Shown here: positions 22,089 to 31,065 of the stretch, one piece after another
How positions within the stretch are numbered: position 1 is the stretch's first letter
Layout: each line of letters opens with the position of its first letter
Source of the DNA: Paenibacillus sp. MMS20-IR301
GTDB taxonomy: Bacteria > Bacillota > Bacilli > Paenibacillales > Paenibacillaceae
Assembly (NCBI RefSeq): GCF_032302195.1
Contig: NZ_CP135275.1
Location: 6,585,001-6,649,000 of the forward strand
DNA: 64,000 bases
Direction: 5' to 3'
The notes under the pieces: model-generated
The model's database searches: none
What the model saw: the letters and a program-made list of their open reading frames with translations, nothing else
Told to the model about the DNA's origin: nothing
Program-made: the position numbers and the translations under genes

Positions 22089-22703
22089 ATGGAATGCAAA
22101 CTGGCCGTCTCTATGATGCATGACTACCTGGATGACGACTTGCCCGAACTGCAGCAGAGGGAATTGAAGGAGCATCTTCTATCCTGTACGGATTGCCGTG
22201 CGAAGTTCAAAGAATTGGAACAGACCGATATGCTGATGTTTTCCCTGATGCACCAGACACCCGTTGCCTCGGATGATCTAGTAGGCCGGATTATGGATTC
22301 ATTGCCGAAACCCAAGAAGGAAAGAGCAATAATCACCTGGATCAAGCGGCATCCCGCGCTTACTGCGGCTTCCGTGTTCATTCTCGTGATGCTGATGAGC
22401 TCGGTTACTTTTTGGAATCAGGATAGACAGCTTGTGGTCAGAGGGACTGACCTTGATCAGGTTGTAATCAAAGGAGATACGGTAATCGTACCTTCCGGCA
22501 AAATCATTTCCGGCGATCTGACGGTGGAGAACGGTAAAACGCAAGTGTACGGGGAAGTCAATGGCAATGTAACGGTCATCGACGGCTCGCTGTACCAGGC
22601 TTCAACCGCCCATATTTCCGGGCAAGTCAAAAGCATAGACCAAGCGGTAAGCTGGCTCTGGTATAAAGTGACGAACATGTTCTCTGAAGTTGCCTACCGA
22701 TAG
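22089..22703 (+). CDS. rsiW: Anti-sigma-W factor RsiW
   Basis: A 204-aa single-pass membrane protein. The N-terminal zinc anti-sigma domain carries C3 and H29-x3-C33-x2-C36 (KEHLLSCTDC). One membrane helix (TAASVFILVMLMSSVTFW) follows at about residues 88-105, then an external domain rich in short beta repeats (SGDLTVENGKTQVYGEVNGN). It holds SigW inactive until two-step proteolysis. ATG 22089 is used because GAAAGG precedes it and it puts the zinc cysteine at position 3, as in B. subtilis; an in-frame ATG at 22071 has no ribosome site. The ectodomain resembles polymer-forming (bactofilin-like) repeats. Confidence 0.9.
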   Translation: MECKLAVSMMHDYLDDDLPELQQRELKEHLLSCTDCRAKFKELEQTDMLMFSLMHQTPVASDDLVGRIMDSLPKPKKERAIITWIKRHPALTAASVFILVMLMSSVTFWNQDRQLVVRGTDLDQVVIKGDTVIVPSGKIISGDLTVENGKTQVYGEVNGNVTVIDGSLYQASTAHISGQVKSIDQAVSWLWYKVTNMFSEVAYR

Positions 22704-22737
22704 CTGATGTTGGTCGCTTGTAGCAGAAAACTCATTT

Positions 22738-22770
22738 GCGCCTCTTTTTCCGGAAAGATGGCGCTTTTTT
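22738..22770 (+). terminator. Terminator of sigW-rsiW
   Basis: Stem GCGCC-TCTTT (22738-22747)/AAAGA-T-GGCGC (22754-22764) with one bulge, followed by six T. Confidence 0.85.
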
Positions 22771-22911
22771 GTTGCCTGTATGCACAGGTTCATCAATTTA
22801 AGCGGTACGAAACTTGCAACCGGAGCCTGAACGTTATAACCTAGATATGATATGGAGCTTACAGACAATTTACATAAACCCAGTTAATTTGAAATGAAGG
22901 GGTTTTCGGCC

Positions 22912-23742
22912 ATGAGCTATTTTACCGACCTAACATGGAAAGAAGCCATTAAAGATATAGTCGATATTCTGATTGTCAGTTATATTATCTACCATGTGCT
23001 CAATATGGTGCGCGGGACACGGGCCGTTCAGCTCCTGAAAGGGATTCTGGTACTGGTCGTCATCTGGGGCGGCAGTACACTGCTGGATTTGTACACGCTG
23101 AAGTGGCTGATGAACCAGATGTTTACCTTTGGGGTATTTGCGATCTTTATTATTTTTCAGCCGGAGCTGCGCAGGGGGCTGGAGCAGCTGGGCCGGGGCA
23201 AATTCTTCGGCCGGAATGCGGAGACGGATGAGGAGATCAGCAAATTAATCGGCGAAGTGATTAAAGCGGTGAATTATTTGGCCGTCCGCAAAATCGGGGC
23301 ATTGATCGTCTTCGAACGGTCCACCGGGCTTAACGAATATACCGAATCCGGTATAGCCATGCGTTCTGAGGTAAGCTCGGAACTGCTGATCAACATTTTT
23401 ATCCCCAATACCCCGCTGCATGACGGGGCGCTGATTATGCAGGGGAGCCAGATTGCTGCCGCCGCCTGCTACCTGCCGCTCTCGGAGAATCCGTTCATCA
23501 GTAAAGAGCTGGGGACGCGGCACCGTGCAGCCATCGGGATCAGTGAAGTGGCTGACTCTGTATCTGTGGTCGTCTCCGAAGAGACCGGGCAGATCTCCCT
23601 GGCGATAAATGGACAAATTGTCCGGGATATCAAAGAGGAGTCGCTGATCTCCAAGCTGCACCAGGAGCTGAGTGCAAGTTCACCTCTGATGGAAAAAAGT
23701 TCCGCTTTCTGGAAACGGAGAGGGGGTAAGAGCAATGGATAA
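22912..23742 (+). CDS. cdaA: Diadenylate cyclase CdaA
   Basis: A 276-aa membrane enzyme making c-di-AMP from two ATP. Three membrane helices lie in the first 80 residues. The DAC domain carries the catalytic DGA at 171-173 (LHDGALIMQG) and RHR at 203-205. Choosing ATG 22912, preceded by AAGGGG, reproduces the positions of these motifs in Bacillus and Listeria CdaA; an ATG at 22894 is less likely. The stop overlaps the cdaR start by 8 nt. CdaA normally complexes with CdaR and GlmM, both encoded next. The gene probably starts a cdaA-cdaR-glmM operon. Confidence 0.96.
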   Translation: MSYFTDLTWKEAIKDIVDILIVSYIIYHVLNMVRGTRAVQLLKGILVLVVIWGGSTLLDLYTLKWLMNQMFTFGVFAIFIIFQPELRRGLEQLGRGKFFGRNAETDEEISKLIGEVIKAVNYLAVRKIGALIVFERSTGLNEYTESGIAMRSEVSSELLINIFIPNTPLHDGALIMQGSQIAAAACYLPLSENPFISKELGTRHRAAIGISEVADSVSVVVSEETGQISLAINGQIVRDIKEESLISKLHQELSASSPLMEKSSAFWKRRGGKSNG

Positions 23743-25183
23743 ATGGATGAAGAACAATAACTTCAATAAAATTCTTGCCCTTGCCCTTGGCATAATTCTG
23801 TGGACGATTGTCCATGTGGATACCGCACCTGCCAGTCAGACTACCGTAAACAGCGAATCTAAGACTATTGAGAATGTTAAAGTGGAGGTCGAAGGCCTCG
23901 ACAGTGATTTATATGTGATGACCAAGGATGTGGATAACGTGAGAATGGAGGTCAGGGGGAAAAAGTCCGATCTGACCTATAAATTCTCTGATGCATACCG
24001 GGTGTGGCTGGACCTCAGCGAGGTTAAGCCGGGGGATAATACCCTTCCGCTGATGTATTCGACTCCAAGTGGCGTGACTTTGGATGATATGGTTCCGAAT
24101 CAGGTGAATGTGCATATTGAGCTGCGGACAACCAAAGCGTTCCCGGTTTCACTGAATATTACAGGAGCGCCGGCAGAAGGCTATGAAGTAGGGGCGCCGG
24201 TCATCGAACCGCTTGAAGCCGAGGTCACTCTTCCGGCAAGCGAGCTGGGGCGGGTGGCGAAGGTGCAGGGGAATGTCGAGCTGGATGGTGAGAAGGAGCC
24301 GTTTAGTGACAAGAAGCTGAAGCTCTACGCTTATGACAGCGAGGGGAATGAACTGAAGGAGGCGGTGATTACGCCTTCTACAGCGGCTGTACAGGTGCCG
24401 GTCTCCCTTCCTTCCAAAACATTGCCGCTGAATATCAGCTTCACCGGCAGTCTGCCGGGTTCACTTGTCCTCTCCCGGGTGACGCCGGATCAGGACACAG
24501 TTACGGTCTACGGGAGCAAAGAGATTCTGCAGAACCTGTCCTCTTATGATGCGGTGCTTGACTTAAGCCCGATTGCAGCCGCCGGTACCGAGCAGGTGAA
24601 GCTTGCCCTGAAGCCGCCGGAGGGTACAGGGAAAATAGAGCCGGCAGAGATGAATGTCTCCGTCTCGTCAGCAGAAATTGCCGAACGGACGCTTTCGGCG
24701 GTGCCTGTCAAGCTTACGGGTGTAGGCAGCGGGCTGACGGCTGTTATACTGGAGCCGGTGAGTGCCTCTGTAGATCTGACCTTAACCGGAGCACCTACTC
24801 TGCTGGATCAGCTTGATCAGGATAATGTCAGCATTGTGGCCGATGTGGGCGGGTTTGCGGCAGGGATTCATGACATTCCGCTGCAGGTTTCACTCCCCAG
24901 GTTCATTGCACTTAAGAGTGGAACACAGCAGCTTAGTGTCCGGGTAGAGCTGCTCGTTCCGGCTACGCCGGAGGCTTCTGCCGAAGCGGGCGATGCTACA
25001 AACGCTTCTACTCCGGAGCCCAGTGCTGAACCTGCATCCGGTGAGGAGACGCCTGTAGAGCCCTCTCCTGCTCATACGGGCGAGCCTGTAGAGCCGAGCC
25101 CGACTCCTCCAGTGCATACGCCGGAGAATACAGCTACACCGGCAGCAGGCGGGAGCAATAACGGGAGTACGGGCGGAACGTAA
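23735..25183 (+). CDS. cdaR: CdaA regulator CdaR (YbbR)
   Basis: A 482-aa protein with one N-terminal membrane helix (ILALALGIILWTIVHVDT, residues about 11-28). Several successive YbbR domains follow on the outside, each with a xFPVSLNITGAPAEGYEV-like pattern. The low-complexity tail from about residue 415 is rich in Pro, Thr, Ser and Glu and may span the cell wall. It binds and modulates CdaA. The stop is followed by a 111-nt gap before glmM. Confidence 0.94.
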   Translation: MDKWMKNNNFNKILALALGIILWTIVHVDTAPASQTTVNSESKTIENVKVEVEGLDSDLYVMTKDVDNVRMEVRGKKSDLTYKFSDAYRVWLDLSEVKPGDNTLPLMYSTPSGVTLDDMVPNQVNVHIELRTTKAFPVSLNITGAPAEGYEVGAPVIEPLEAEVTLPASELGRVAKVQGNVELDGEKEPFSDKKLKLYAYDSEGNELKEAVITPSTAAVQVPVSLPSKTLPLNISFTGSLPGSLVLSRVTPDQDTVTVYGSKEILQNLSSYDAVLDLSPIAAAGTEQVKLALKPPEGTGKIEPAEMNVSVSSAEIAERTLSAVPVKLTGVGSGLTAVILEPVSASVDLTLTGAPTLLDQLDQDNVSIVADVGGFAAGIHDIPLQVSLPRFIALKSGTQQLSVRVELLVPATPEASAEAGDATNASTPEPSAEPASGEETPVEPSPAHTGEPVEPSPTPPVHTPENTATPAAGGSNNGSTGGT

Positions 25184-25294
25184 CTTTTTCTCCGGAAAGC
25201 AGTCTATTTATTATGCAACTCACATACACGCAATAAAGAATCATTCATACTATAATTTATTAAGCTGAAGCAGCGTATTAAAAGGAGAACTATA

Positions 25295-26635
25295 ATGGGT
25301 AAGTATTTCGGAACAGACGGTGTACGCGGAGTCGCCAACCGTGAATTGACGGCAGAAATGGCCTACAGCATTGGACGCTGCGGGGGATATGTACTGGCAG
25401 GCAATGTGGAAAAGCCTAAAGTAGTCATTGGTATGGATACGCGGATTTCCGGTCCGCTGCTGGAATCGGCACTGGTTGCCGGATTATTGTCCATCGGCGC
25501 AGATGTAATCCGGATTGGTGTAGTAAGCACACCAGCGGTGGCTTACATTACAAGATTGCTGAAGGCGGATGCCGGGGTTATGATCTCCGCTTCGCATAAT
25601 CCGGTGGAAGATAACGGCATTAAATTTTTCGGCGGAGACGGCTTCAAGCTGACGGACGAAACTGAGCTGCGGATTGAAGAGCTGATGGATGCTGAGGTGG
25701 ATGAGCTGCCGCGTCCGGTCGGAGCGGGACTTGGTACACTGCGGGTAGATAATGATGCGAAATATCTGTACCTGGAGTACTTGAAGACGACAATTGATCA
25801 GGACTTTAAGGGCATTAAGGTTGTACTGGACTGTGCGCATGGCGCAGCTTATGAGCTGGCACCGCGGCTGTTCAGAGAACTGGGCGCAGAAGTAATCGCG
25901 ATAGGGGCAGAGCCGGACGGCCTTAACATTAATGACGGCTTTGGCTCCACACACCCGGAGACCTTGCGTGCAGAAGTGCTGCGCCACGGGGCGGATCTGG
26001 GACTTGCTTTTGACGGGGATGCTGACCGCCTGATTGCCATTGATAATAACGGGGACGAGGTTGACGGTGACTTCATTCTCTGCATTTGCGGCGATGCCAT
26101 GAACCGTGCCGGTAAGCTTAACGACGGGACGATTGTCTCGACCGTAATGAGCAATATCGGATTCTATAAGGCTACAGAGAAATTGTCGCTGAATACGGCG
26201 AAGACGGCAGTCGGTGACCGCTATGTGATGGAAGAAATGCGCCGCGGCGGCTATAATTTGGGCGGAGAACAGTCCGGTCATGTTATTTTCCTCGATTACA
26301 ATACTACAGGCGACGGCATTCTGACGGCGATTCAACTGGTCAATACGATGAAGACTTCCGGTAAGAAACTAAGTGTGCTGAAGTCGATGATGACCAAATA
26401 TCCGCAGGTGCTCGTGAATGTACGTGTACAGGACAAAACCAATTATCCGAACAATCCGGCGATTGAAGCTGCGATTCTGGAAGTGGAAGGCAAGCTCGGC
26501 GACAACGGCCGTGTACTGGTGCGTCCATCCGGAACCGAACCGCTGATCCGCGTAATGGCGGAAGGGCCGGATAAGGCTGAGCTGGATCTTTTTGTAGGGC
26601 AGATTGTTGAAGTTGTTCAGCGTGAGCTGGTATAA
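25295..26635 (+). CDS. glmM: Phosphoglucosamine mutase
   Basis: A 446-aa enzyme converting glucosamine-6-phosphate to glucosamine-1-phosphate for UDP-GlcNAc. The phosphorylated serine is S100 in [15 protein letters not shown]; the metal loop is FDGDADR; the phosphate loop is [15 protein letters not shown]. Full length. It follows cdaA-cdaR, and GlmM is known to inhibit CdaA by direct contact, tying peptidoglycan precursor flux to c-di-AMP. AAAGGAG ribosome site. Confidence 0.97.
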   Translation: MGKYFGTDGVRGVANRELTAEMAYSIGRCGGYVLAGNVEKPKVVIGMDTRISGPLLESALVAGLLSIGADVIRIGVVSTPAVAYITRLLKADAGVMISASHNPVEDNGIKFFGGDGFKLTDETELRIEELMDAEVDELPRPVGAGLGTLRVDNDAKYLYLEYLKTTIDQDFKGIKVVLDCAHGAAYELAPRLFRELGAEVIAIGAEPDGLNINDGFGSTHPETLRAEVLRHGADLGLAFDGDADRLIAIDNNGDEVDGDFILCICGDAMNRAGKLNDGTIVSTVMSNIGFYKATEKLSLNTAKTAVGDRYVMEEMRRGGYNLGGEQSGHVIFLDYNTTGDGILTAIQLVNTMKTSGKKLSVLKSMMTKYPQVLVNVRVQDKTNYPNNPAIEAAILEVEGKLGDNGRVLVRPSGTEPLIRVMAEGPDKAELDLFVGQIVEVVQRELV

Positions 26636-26741
26636 ATACTCGTTATAGAGCATGAATGGCAGCCGGGGGGCGGATGGGATACGATTCGTTCACCGGCTGA
26701 AATTAATGAAATGGATGAAAAAGGTTTTCTTCGCCGTATCA

Positions 26742-26770
26742 TTGCCAAAACGATGTAAGGTGCATATAAT
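26742..26770 (+). promoter_or_regulatory. Sigma-A promoter of glmS
   Basis: TTGCCA (26742-26747), 17-nt spacer, TATAAT (26765-26770), predicting a start near 26777, about 50 nt before the ribozyme cleavage site. The 26636-26741 stretch before it shows no gene, only a CAGCCGG/CCGGCTG dyad without a T-run. Confidence 0.85.
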
Positions 26771-26819
26771 AGACTAAGTGTCATTCCAGAAGGAAAGCGG
26801 GGATAGTAAGGTTAACGTA

Positions 26820-27030
26820 ATGCAAGCGCCAGAGCTTGATCTTGCGCGGGGGAGAAGGGAAGACCGTTAGCTGCCAACGGGGCAGAGCGGCCTGAACGGA
26901 TCACGGCAGATGTAAGCTGACGAGGTGGAGGTGTTCGAAATGTTCGGCGGGGACCTCCCGGTGATGCACCAGAGCCGTAAATGGAAGCGGAAAATGCGAG
27001 GGCGACCTCTCACACAACGCTCCTGTGGGT
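26820..27030 (+). ncRNA. glmS ribozyme (GlcN6P-responsive self-cleaving riboswitch)
   Basis: The leader has the conserved glmS ribozyme core: AGCGCC at the cleavage point (cut expected between 26825 and 26826), GACGAGG at 26919-26925, GGAGG...TTCGAAA, TTCGGCGG at 26943-26950, CCTCCCGG at 26954-26961 and AGCCGTAA downstream. P4-like pairing is seen at about 26983-27023. On binding glucosamine-6-phosphate it cleaves its own mRNA and lowers glmS expression. The P1 region (about 26832-26915) is longer than in the Bacillus version I remember. The remaining leader to 27250 holds a weak TGCCG/CGGCA hairpin at 27185-27196. Confidence 0.93.
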
Positions 27031-27250
27031 GCAAATAGAAATGTATAAATCATGGGTATGCGCATAGGATAAGCAACACAGATAAGATCTGCCACGGCAG
27101 AAGAGAAGACTGTGCATTGTCATGACTACAGGTTATAGTGTTGCGCTGTAAAGACAACATCATATTTGCTTTTCTTCAAAAACATGCCGCACGGCACGTT
27201 TCTTTCCTCATGCCGCCCACACTACGATAAATTGGACGGGGGAAAATATA

Positions 27251-29083
27251 ATGTGTGGTATTGTAGGATATATTGGTAATCAGAATTCGCAGGGGATCTT
27301 GGTAGAAGGGCTGAAGAAGCTGGAGTATCGCGGGTATGATTCCGCTGGTATTGCTGTATTCACCAAGGAAGGTCTGCAGGTTGTTAAAGCTCAGGGCCGT
27401 ATGGCGAACCTGGAATCCCGTCTTGAAGCGACTCCGCTGACAGGCAGTGCAGGTATTGGCCACACCCGCTGGGCGACACACGGCAAACCATCTGACGAGA
27501 ACTCGCACCCGCACACAGATAACACTCACAAATTCTCGGTTGTGCATAACGGGATCGTTGAGAACTATCTGGATCTGAAGGAAGAACTGATTGCCGGCGG
27601 AGCTAATTTCACTTCCGAAACAGACACTGAAGTAATTTCCCACCTGATTGCCCGCGAATACAATGGCGATATCGTGAAAGCTGTGCAAAAAGCAATCACT
27701 TATATGCGCGGTGCATTCGCACTGGGCGTGCTGACTGAATATGAGCCGGATAGACTGGTAGCTGTACGTCAGGCCAGCCCGCTGATTATTGGTCTGGGAG
27801 ATGGCGAGAACTTTATCGGGTCGGATATTCCTGCACTTCTGGAATATACACGTAACGTATACATCCTGAACGACGGCGAAATGGCTGTATTGACACGGGA
27901 TGCTGTCGAACTGATGACGATTGAAGGCAACTTTATTTCTCGGGAAATGATTACTGTCGATTGGGATGCTGTTACCGCAGAAAAGGGCGGTTATGAGCAC
28001 TTCATGCTGAAAGAAATTCACGAGCAGCCAAAAGCTTACCGCGATACTATGCGCGGCCGTGTGAATGCTGAAGGCAACAAAGTTATTCTGCCTGAGCTGA
28101 ACCTGACTGAAGAACAAATCAAGAATATCCGCAACATCCAGATCGTAGCTTGCGGAACTGCATATAATGCGGGTCTCGTAGGACGTAACCTGATTGAGTC
28201 ACTGGTTCGTATTCCAGTTGAGAACGATATTGCTTCTGAATACCGTTACCGTGCACCAATCGTTACTCCAGAAACCCTGGTAATTGTAGTCAGTCAATCC
28301 GGTGAAACTGCCGATACCCTGGCCGCTCTTCGTGAAGGTCAAGCGAACGGCGCCCATGTACTGGCGATCACTAACGTAGTAGGCAGCTCTATCGCCCGTG
28401 AAGCTGACAGTGTGCTCGTAACCCTGGCTGGACCGGAAATCGCTGTAGCCTCGACCAAAGCTTACACTTCCCAGCTGATCGCATTCACTTTGCTTGGTCT
28501 GTTCCTGGCAGAAGTACGCGGCACCCAGTCTGAAGCTGAAGTGAAGTCGATTGTGGCGGCTATGCAGTCCCTGCCGGAGCAGGTTGAAGTGATTCTGGGC
28601 CAGAAGGATGTTATCAAAGCCTATGCCGAGCAAATCGCTGAGCATAAGCACCTGTTCTTCATCGGCCGCGGCGTAGACTACGCAGTAGCTCAGGAAGGAT
28701 CGCTGAAGCTTAAAGAAATCTCCTACATTCACTCCGAAGCTTATGCTGCGGGTGAGCTGAAGCACGGGACACTGGCACTGATCGAAGACGGCGTTCCTGT
28801 TATTGCCTTGGCAACTCAAGAATCCGTTCTTGAGAAAACGGTAAGCAACATCAAGGAAGTCAAAGCCCGCGGTGCACACGTCCTGGCGGTTACCCATGAA
28901 GAACACAAAGACGATCTGCTCAGATCCGTTGACCAGGTGTTTGTAATTCCGCAGACGCTGCCGCTGCTGACCTCTGCCTTGTCCGTAGTATCGCTGCAAT
29001 TGCTGGCTTACTACGCATCGCTGGCACTCGGTCACGATGTTGATAAGCCAAGAAACTTGGCTAAGAGTGTTACTGTGGAGTAA
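27251..29083 (+). CDS. glmS: Glutamine-fructose-6-phosphate aminotransferase
   Basis: A 610-aa enzyme making glucosamine-6-phosphate from fructose-6-phosphate and glutamine, the first step of amino-sugar synthesis. The N-terminal glutaminase domain has catalytic Cys2 (MCGIVGYIG) with the TRWATHG and NGIVENY motifs. Two SIS isomerase domains follow (VVSQSGETADTLAALREGQ and the second near FIGRGVDYAVAQEGSLKLKE), and the C terminus PRNLAKSVTVE is conserved. Full length. Controlled by the ribozyme in its leader. Confidence 0.98.
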   Translation: MCGIVGYIGNQNSQGILVEGLKKLEYRGYDSAGIAVFTKEGLQVVKAQGRMANLESRLEATPLTGSAGIGHTRWATHGKPSDENSHPHTDNTHKFSVVHNGIVENYLDLKEELIAGGANFTSETDTEVISHLIAREYNGDIVKAVQKAITYMRGAFALGVLTEYEPDRLVAVRQASPLIIGLGDGENFIGSDIPALLEYTRNVYILNDGEMAVLTRDAVELMTIEGNFISREMITVDWDAVTAEKGGYEHFMLKEIHEQPKAYRDTMRGRVNAEGNKVILPELNLTEEQIKNIRNIQIVACGTAYNAGLVGRNLIESLVRIPVENDIASEYRYRAPIVTPETLVIVVSQSGETADTLAALREGQANGAHVLAITNVVGSSIAREADSVLVTLAGPEIAVASTKAYTSQLIAFTLLGLFLAEVRGTQSEAEVKSIVAAMQSLPEQVEVILGQKDVIKAYAEQIAEHKHLFFIGRGVDYAVAQEGSLKLKEISYIHSEAYAAGELKHGTLALIEDGVPVIALATQESVLEKTVSNIKEVKARGAHVLAVTHEEHKDDLLRSVDQVFVIPQTLPLLTSALSVVSLQLLAYYASLALGHDVDKPRNLAKSVTVE

Positions 29084-29111
29084 GATGAGTAGATATTAAT
29101 TTATTAACAAG

Positions 29112-29145
29112 AGCCGTCCTAATGATTTAGGGCGGCTTTTTTTAT
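29112..29145 (+). terminator. glmS terminator
   Basis: 11-bp stem AGCCGTCCTAA/TTAGGGCGGCT (29112-29122 with 29127-29137), then seven T. Confidence 0.9.
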
Positions 29146-29190
29146 TTTACTATATAGATTGAACTATAAAACTTTAGAAAAAGGAGCGCT

Positions 29191-29236
29191 GGCGGAGGGG
29201 AGCTTGGAACTGCAGGGATGCTAGCGGCCGGAAGTC
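29191..29236. repeat. Shortened copy of the palindromic intergenic repeat
   Basis: Carries GGCGGAG (29191-29197), TTGGAACTG (29204-29212) and AGCGGCCGGAAGTC (29223-29236) in the same order as 21067-21180, the last word an exact 14-mer, but without the central 16-bp inverted repeat. The rest of 29146-29528 has no recognisable gene. Confidence 0.55.
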
Positions 29237-29565
29237 TCACCTTTAAGCGGAAAATCATGTTCAATGAGCTGCCGCGCAGGTAAAGGGACGGAATTGGCTC
29301 TCTGTTCAGAAAGTAGCCAGGCACGTAACGGTTGTTCAAGTGACTGGCTAAGCGTTACGGACAGGAGAGACCTTAAGCCTGCGGAATGGCACCAAAGTGC
29401 CGACTTGCGGACACCAGCGCCGTTATTTCACCGGAAAAGCGGAGTTAGCCTGTGAAAAGCGGCGGATAAGGTCCGTGGTGTCCATAAGACCGCCTAAAAG
29501 GCCTATTTTGAGCGAATAAGAGCTGTAGTGTACTTCTGTCAATAGAGTGGACACGGAAAAACAGG

Positions 29566-30417
29566 TCATTTTGCAAGTTTTAGATTACGGTAGTATAGGG
29601 ATTCGAAGCGATCCGGAGACAGGTATCCCAGTTTACTGTGGATTCGCTTCCGGTTGTAAAAGAACTCAATGTATTGAAACAGTTGGTGTTCAGCTTCTTT
29701 TTGCGTCTCAAACTTTCTGCGGTAAATGAGTTCCCGTTTCAGAATGCTGTGGAACGATTCAATGCAAGCATTGTCGTAGCAGTTTCCACGGCGGCTCATG
29801 CTACGAATCATATGGTACTCTTTCAGCTTTTTCCGGTAGTCTGCAGAGGCGTACTGGCTTCCCCGGTCTGAATGGTGGATCAGTCCCTTCCCCGGCTGCT
29901 GAGCCTCGTAGGCCCTCGCTAGCGCGCCAGATACCAGTTCCACTTTCATCCGGTTCCCTAGCTTCCAGCCTACAATCTTACGCGTAAATAAGTCTAATAC
30001 GCTTGCCAAATAGACCGTGCCTTGGCGTGTTCGGATGTAGGTAATATCCGTTACCCATACCTGGTTCGGTTGGGTACACACATCAAAATGCTGGTTTAGC
30101 CAGTTGGGGGCAATCGGGAAATCATGGTTGGAATCCGTCGTCTGGACATTGAATTTTCTCATGGCTTCGGAACGGAACTTATGCGCCCGCATGAGTCGGC
30201 CTACGGTTTTTTCACCCACCGTAAACCCTTCTTCTTGCAGCTTTTTGGTGATTTTCGGACTGCCATAGATTTTATCGTTATCGTAAAAGTGGTACTCAAT
30301 GCGCTTCACCAACTGCTCCTGTCGTTTCTTTCGGTCACTGGGAGGGGTCTTTCGCCATTTATAGTAGCCGCTGCGGGAGACGCCAAGTACGCTGCACATC
30401 TTCTCAATCCGGAACAT
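29566..30417 (-). CDS. IS3-family transposase OrfB
   Basis: A 283-aa region with an HTH_21 N-terminal part (SRSGYYKWRKTPPSDRKKRQ) and an rve integrase core. The DDE residues are visible in VTDITYI, HHSDRGSQYAS and ACIESFHSILKRE. The frame is open upstream of the first ATG in phase with a -1 shift from OrfA, so the working enzyme is probably the OrfAB fusion, with this ATG start of secondary importance. Confidence 0.92.
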   Translation of the reverse strand: MFRIEKMCSVLGVSRSGYYKWRKTPPSDRKKRQEQLVKRIEYHFYDNDKIYGSPKITKKLQEEGFTVGEKTVGRLMRAHKFRSEAMRKFNVQTTDSNHDFPIAPNWLNQHFDVCTQPNQVWVTDITYIRTRQGTVYLASVLDLFTRKIVGWKLGNRMKVELVSGALARAYEAQQPGKGLIHHSDRGSQYASADYRKKLKEYHMIRSMSRRGNCYDNACIESFHSILKRELIYRRKFETQKEAEHQLFQYIEFFYNRKRIHSKLGYLSPDRFESLYYRNLKLAK

Positions 30418-30446
30418 GGAACGGTGTTCCTCAATAAACTGAAACC

Positions 30447-30761
30447 CTAGCTCCGGTCTTTGCTGAAGATGTGCATAGCTTTTTTTAAGATGGCGATCTC
30501 CTCTTCCAGATCCTTATTCTTTTGCTCGAGGTCCACAATCTGTTGTTCTTGGCTACGCAGCCGGCCACTGCCTACAAACGGTTCATCGGGGAACTGACGG
30601 TACGTGCTCATCCAACCCTTCAGTGTTCCTTTTGGAATATTGAGCTCGAGGGCAATCTCATCCATGGACTTCCGTTGTTCTTGGATGTACTTTACCGTTT
30701 CTTCTTTAAACTTTCGGTTATATCGCTTCCGTTCTGACACGGCGTTCACCTCTTCTGGCAT
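30447..30761 (-). CDS. IS3-family transposase OrfA
   Basis: A 104-aa protein with a helix-turn-helix (SMDEIALELNIPKGTLKGWM) and a leucine-zipper coiled coil (IVDLEQKNKDLEEEIAILKK) for dimerisation. It binds the terminal repeats. Near its end the mRNA has A7 (complement of 30480-30486), where a -1 slip leads into the OrfB frame through about 20 codons without a stop. Confidence 0.9.
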   Translation of the reverse strand: MPEEVNAVSERKRYNRKFKEETVKYIQEQRKSMDEIALELNIPKGTLKGWMSTYRQFPDEPFVGSGRLRSQEQQIVDLEQKNKDLEEEIAILKKAMHIFSKDRS

Positions 30762-31065
30762 TTATTCTATTATCCATGGGTTGGGTTTGCCGTGTCCACT
30801 TATTAGTCTACTTCATAGTGTCCATAAGGGCAAGAATTGGGCTGTATTTGAACCGGAGAGTTGGCATAAGTCCGCTATAACCAGATCCAACGTCACATTT
30901 GACTTGGCTTAGCTGCGGGTAATGTACACAGGCAATCGTGTATATTAAGCTGTCGTGCGGGCAAGCGGTGAATCAATAGAATGATTTTCTACCGGCCGTT
31001 CAGCAAGGGGATTCTTTGAAAAACTACTCATAATCGAGAGCTTTTTGGCAGAACTTTTCTGTAAA

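Larger units (their letters stand above)
29529..30815 (-). mobile_element. IS3-family insertion sequence, about 1287 bp
   Basis: Two overlapping-frame transposase genes on the minus strand lie between imperfect terminal inverted repeats sharing GTGGACACGG. The ends are TG (29529) and CA (30815). The 3-bp sequence TAG occurs immediately outside both ends (29526-29528 and 30816-30818), as expected for an IS3 target duplication. Both frames are intact, so the element may still be active. Confidence 0.88.

Noticed and set aside
22809..22835. Sigma-W promoter before cdaA (GAAAC...CGTT)
   Set aside because: The spacer is 18 nt instead of about 16-17 and the -35 lacks its first T; too weak to list as a feature.
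27176..28117. Long ORF antisense to glmS
   Set aside because: Shadow of a highly conserved gene; no family resemblance.
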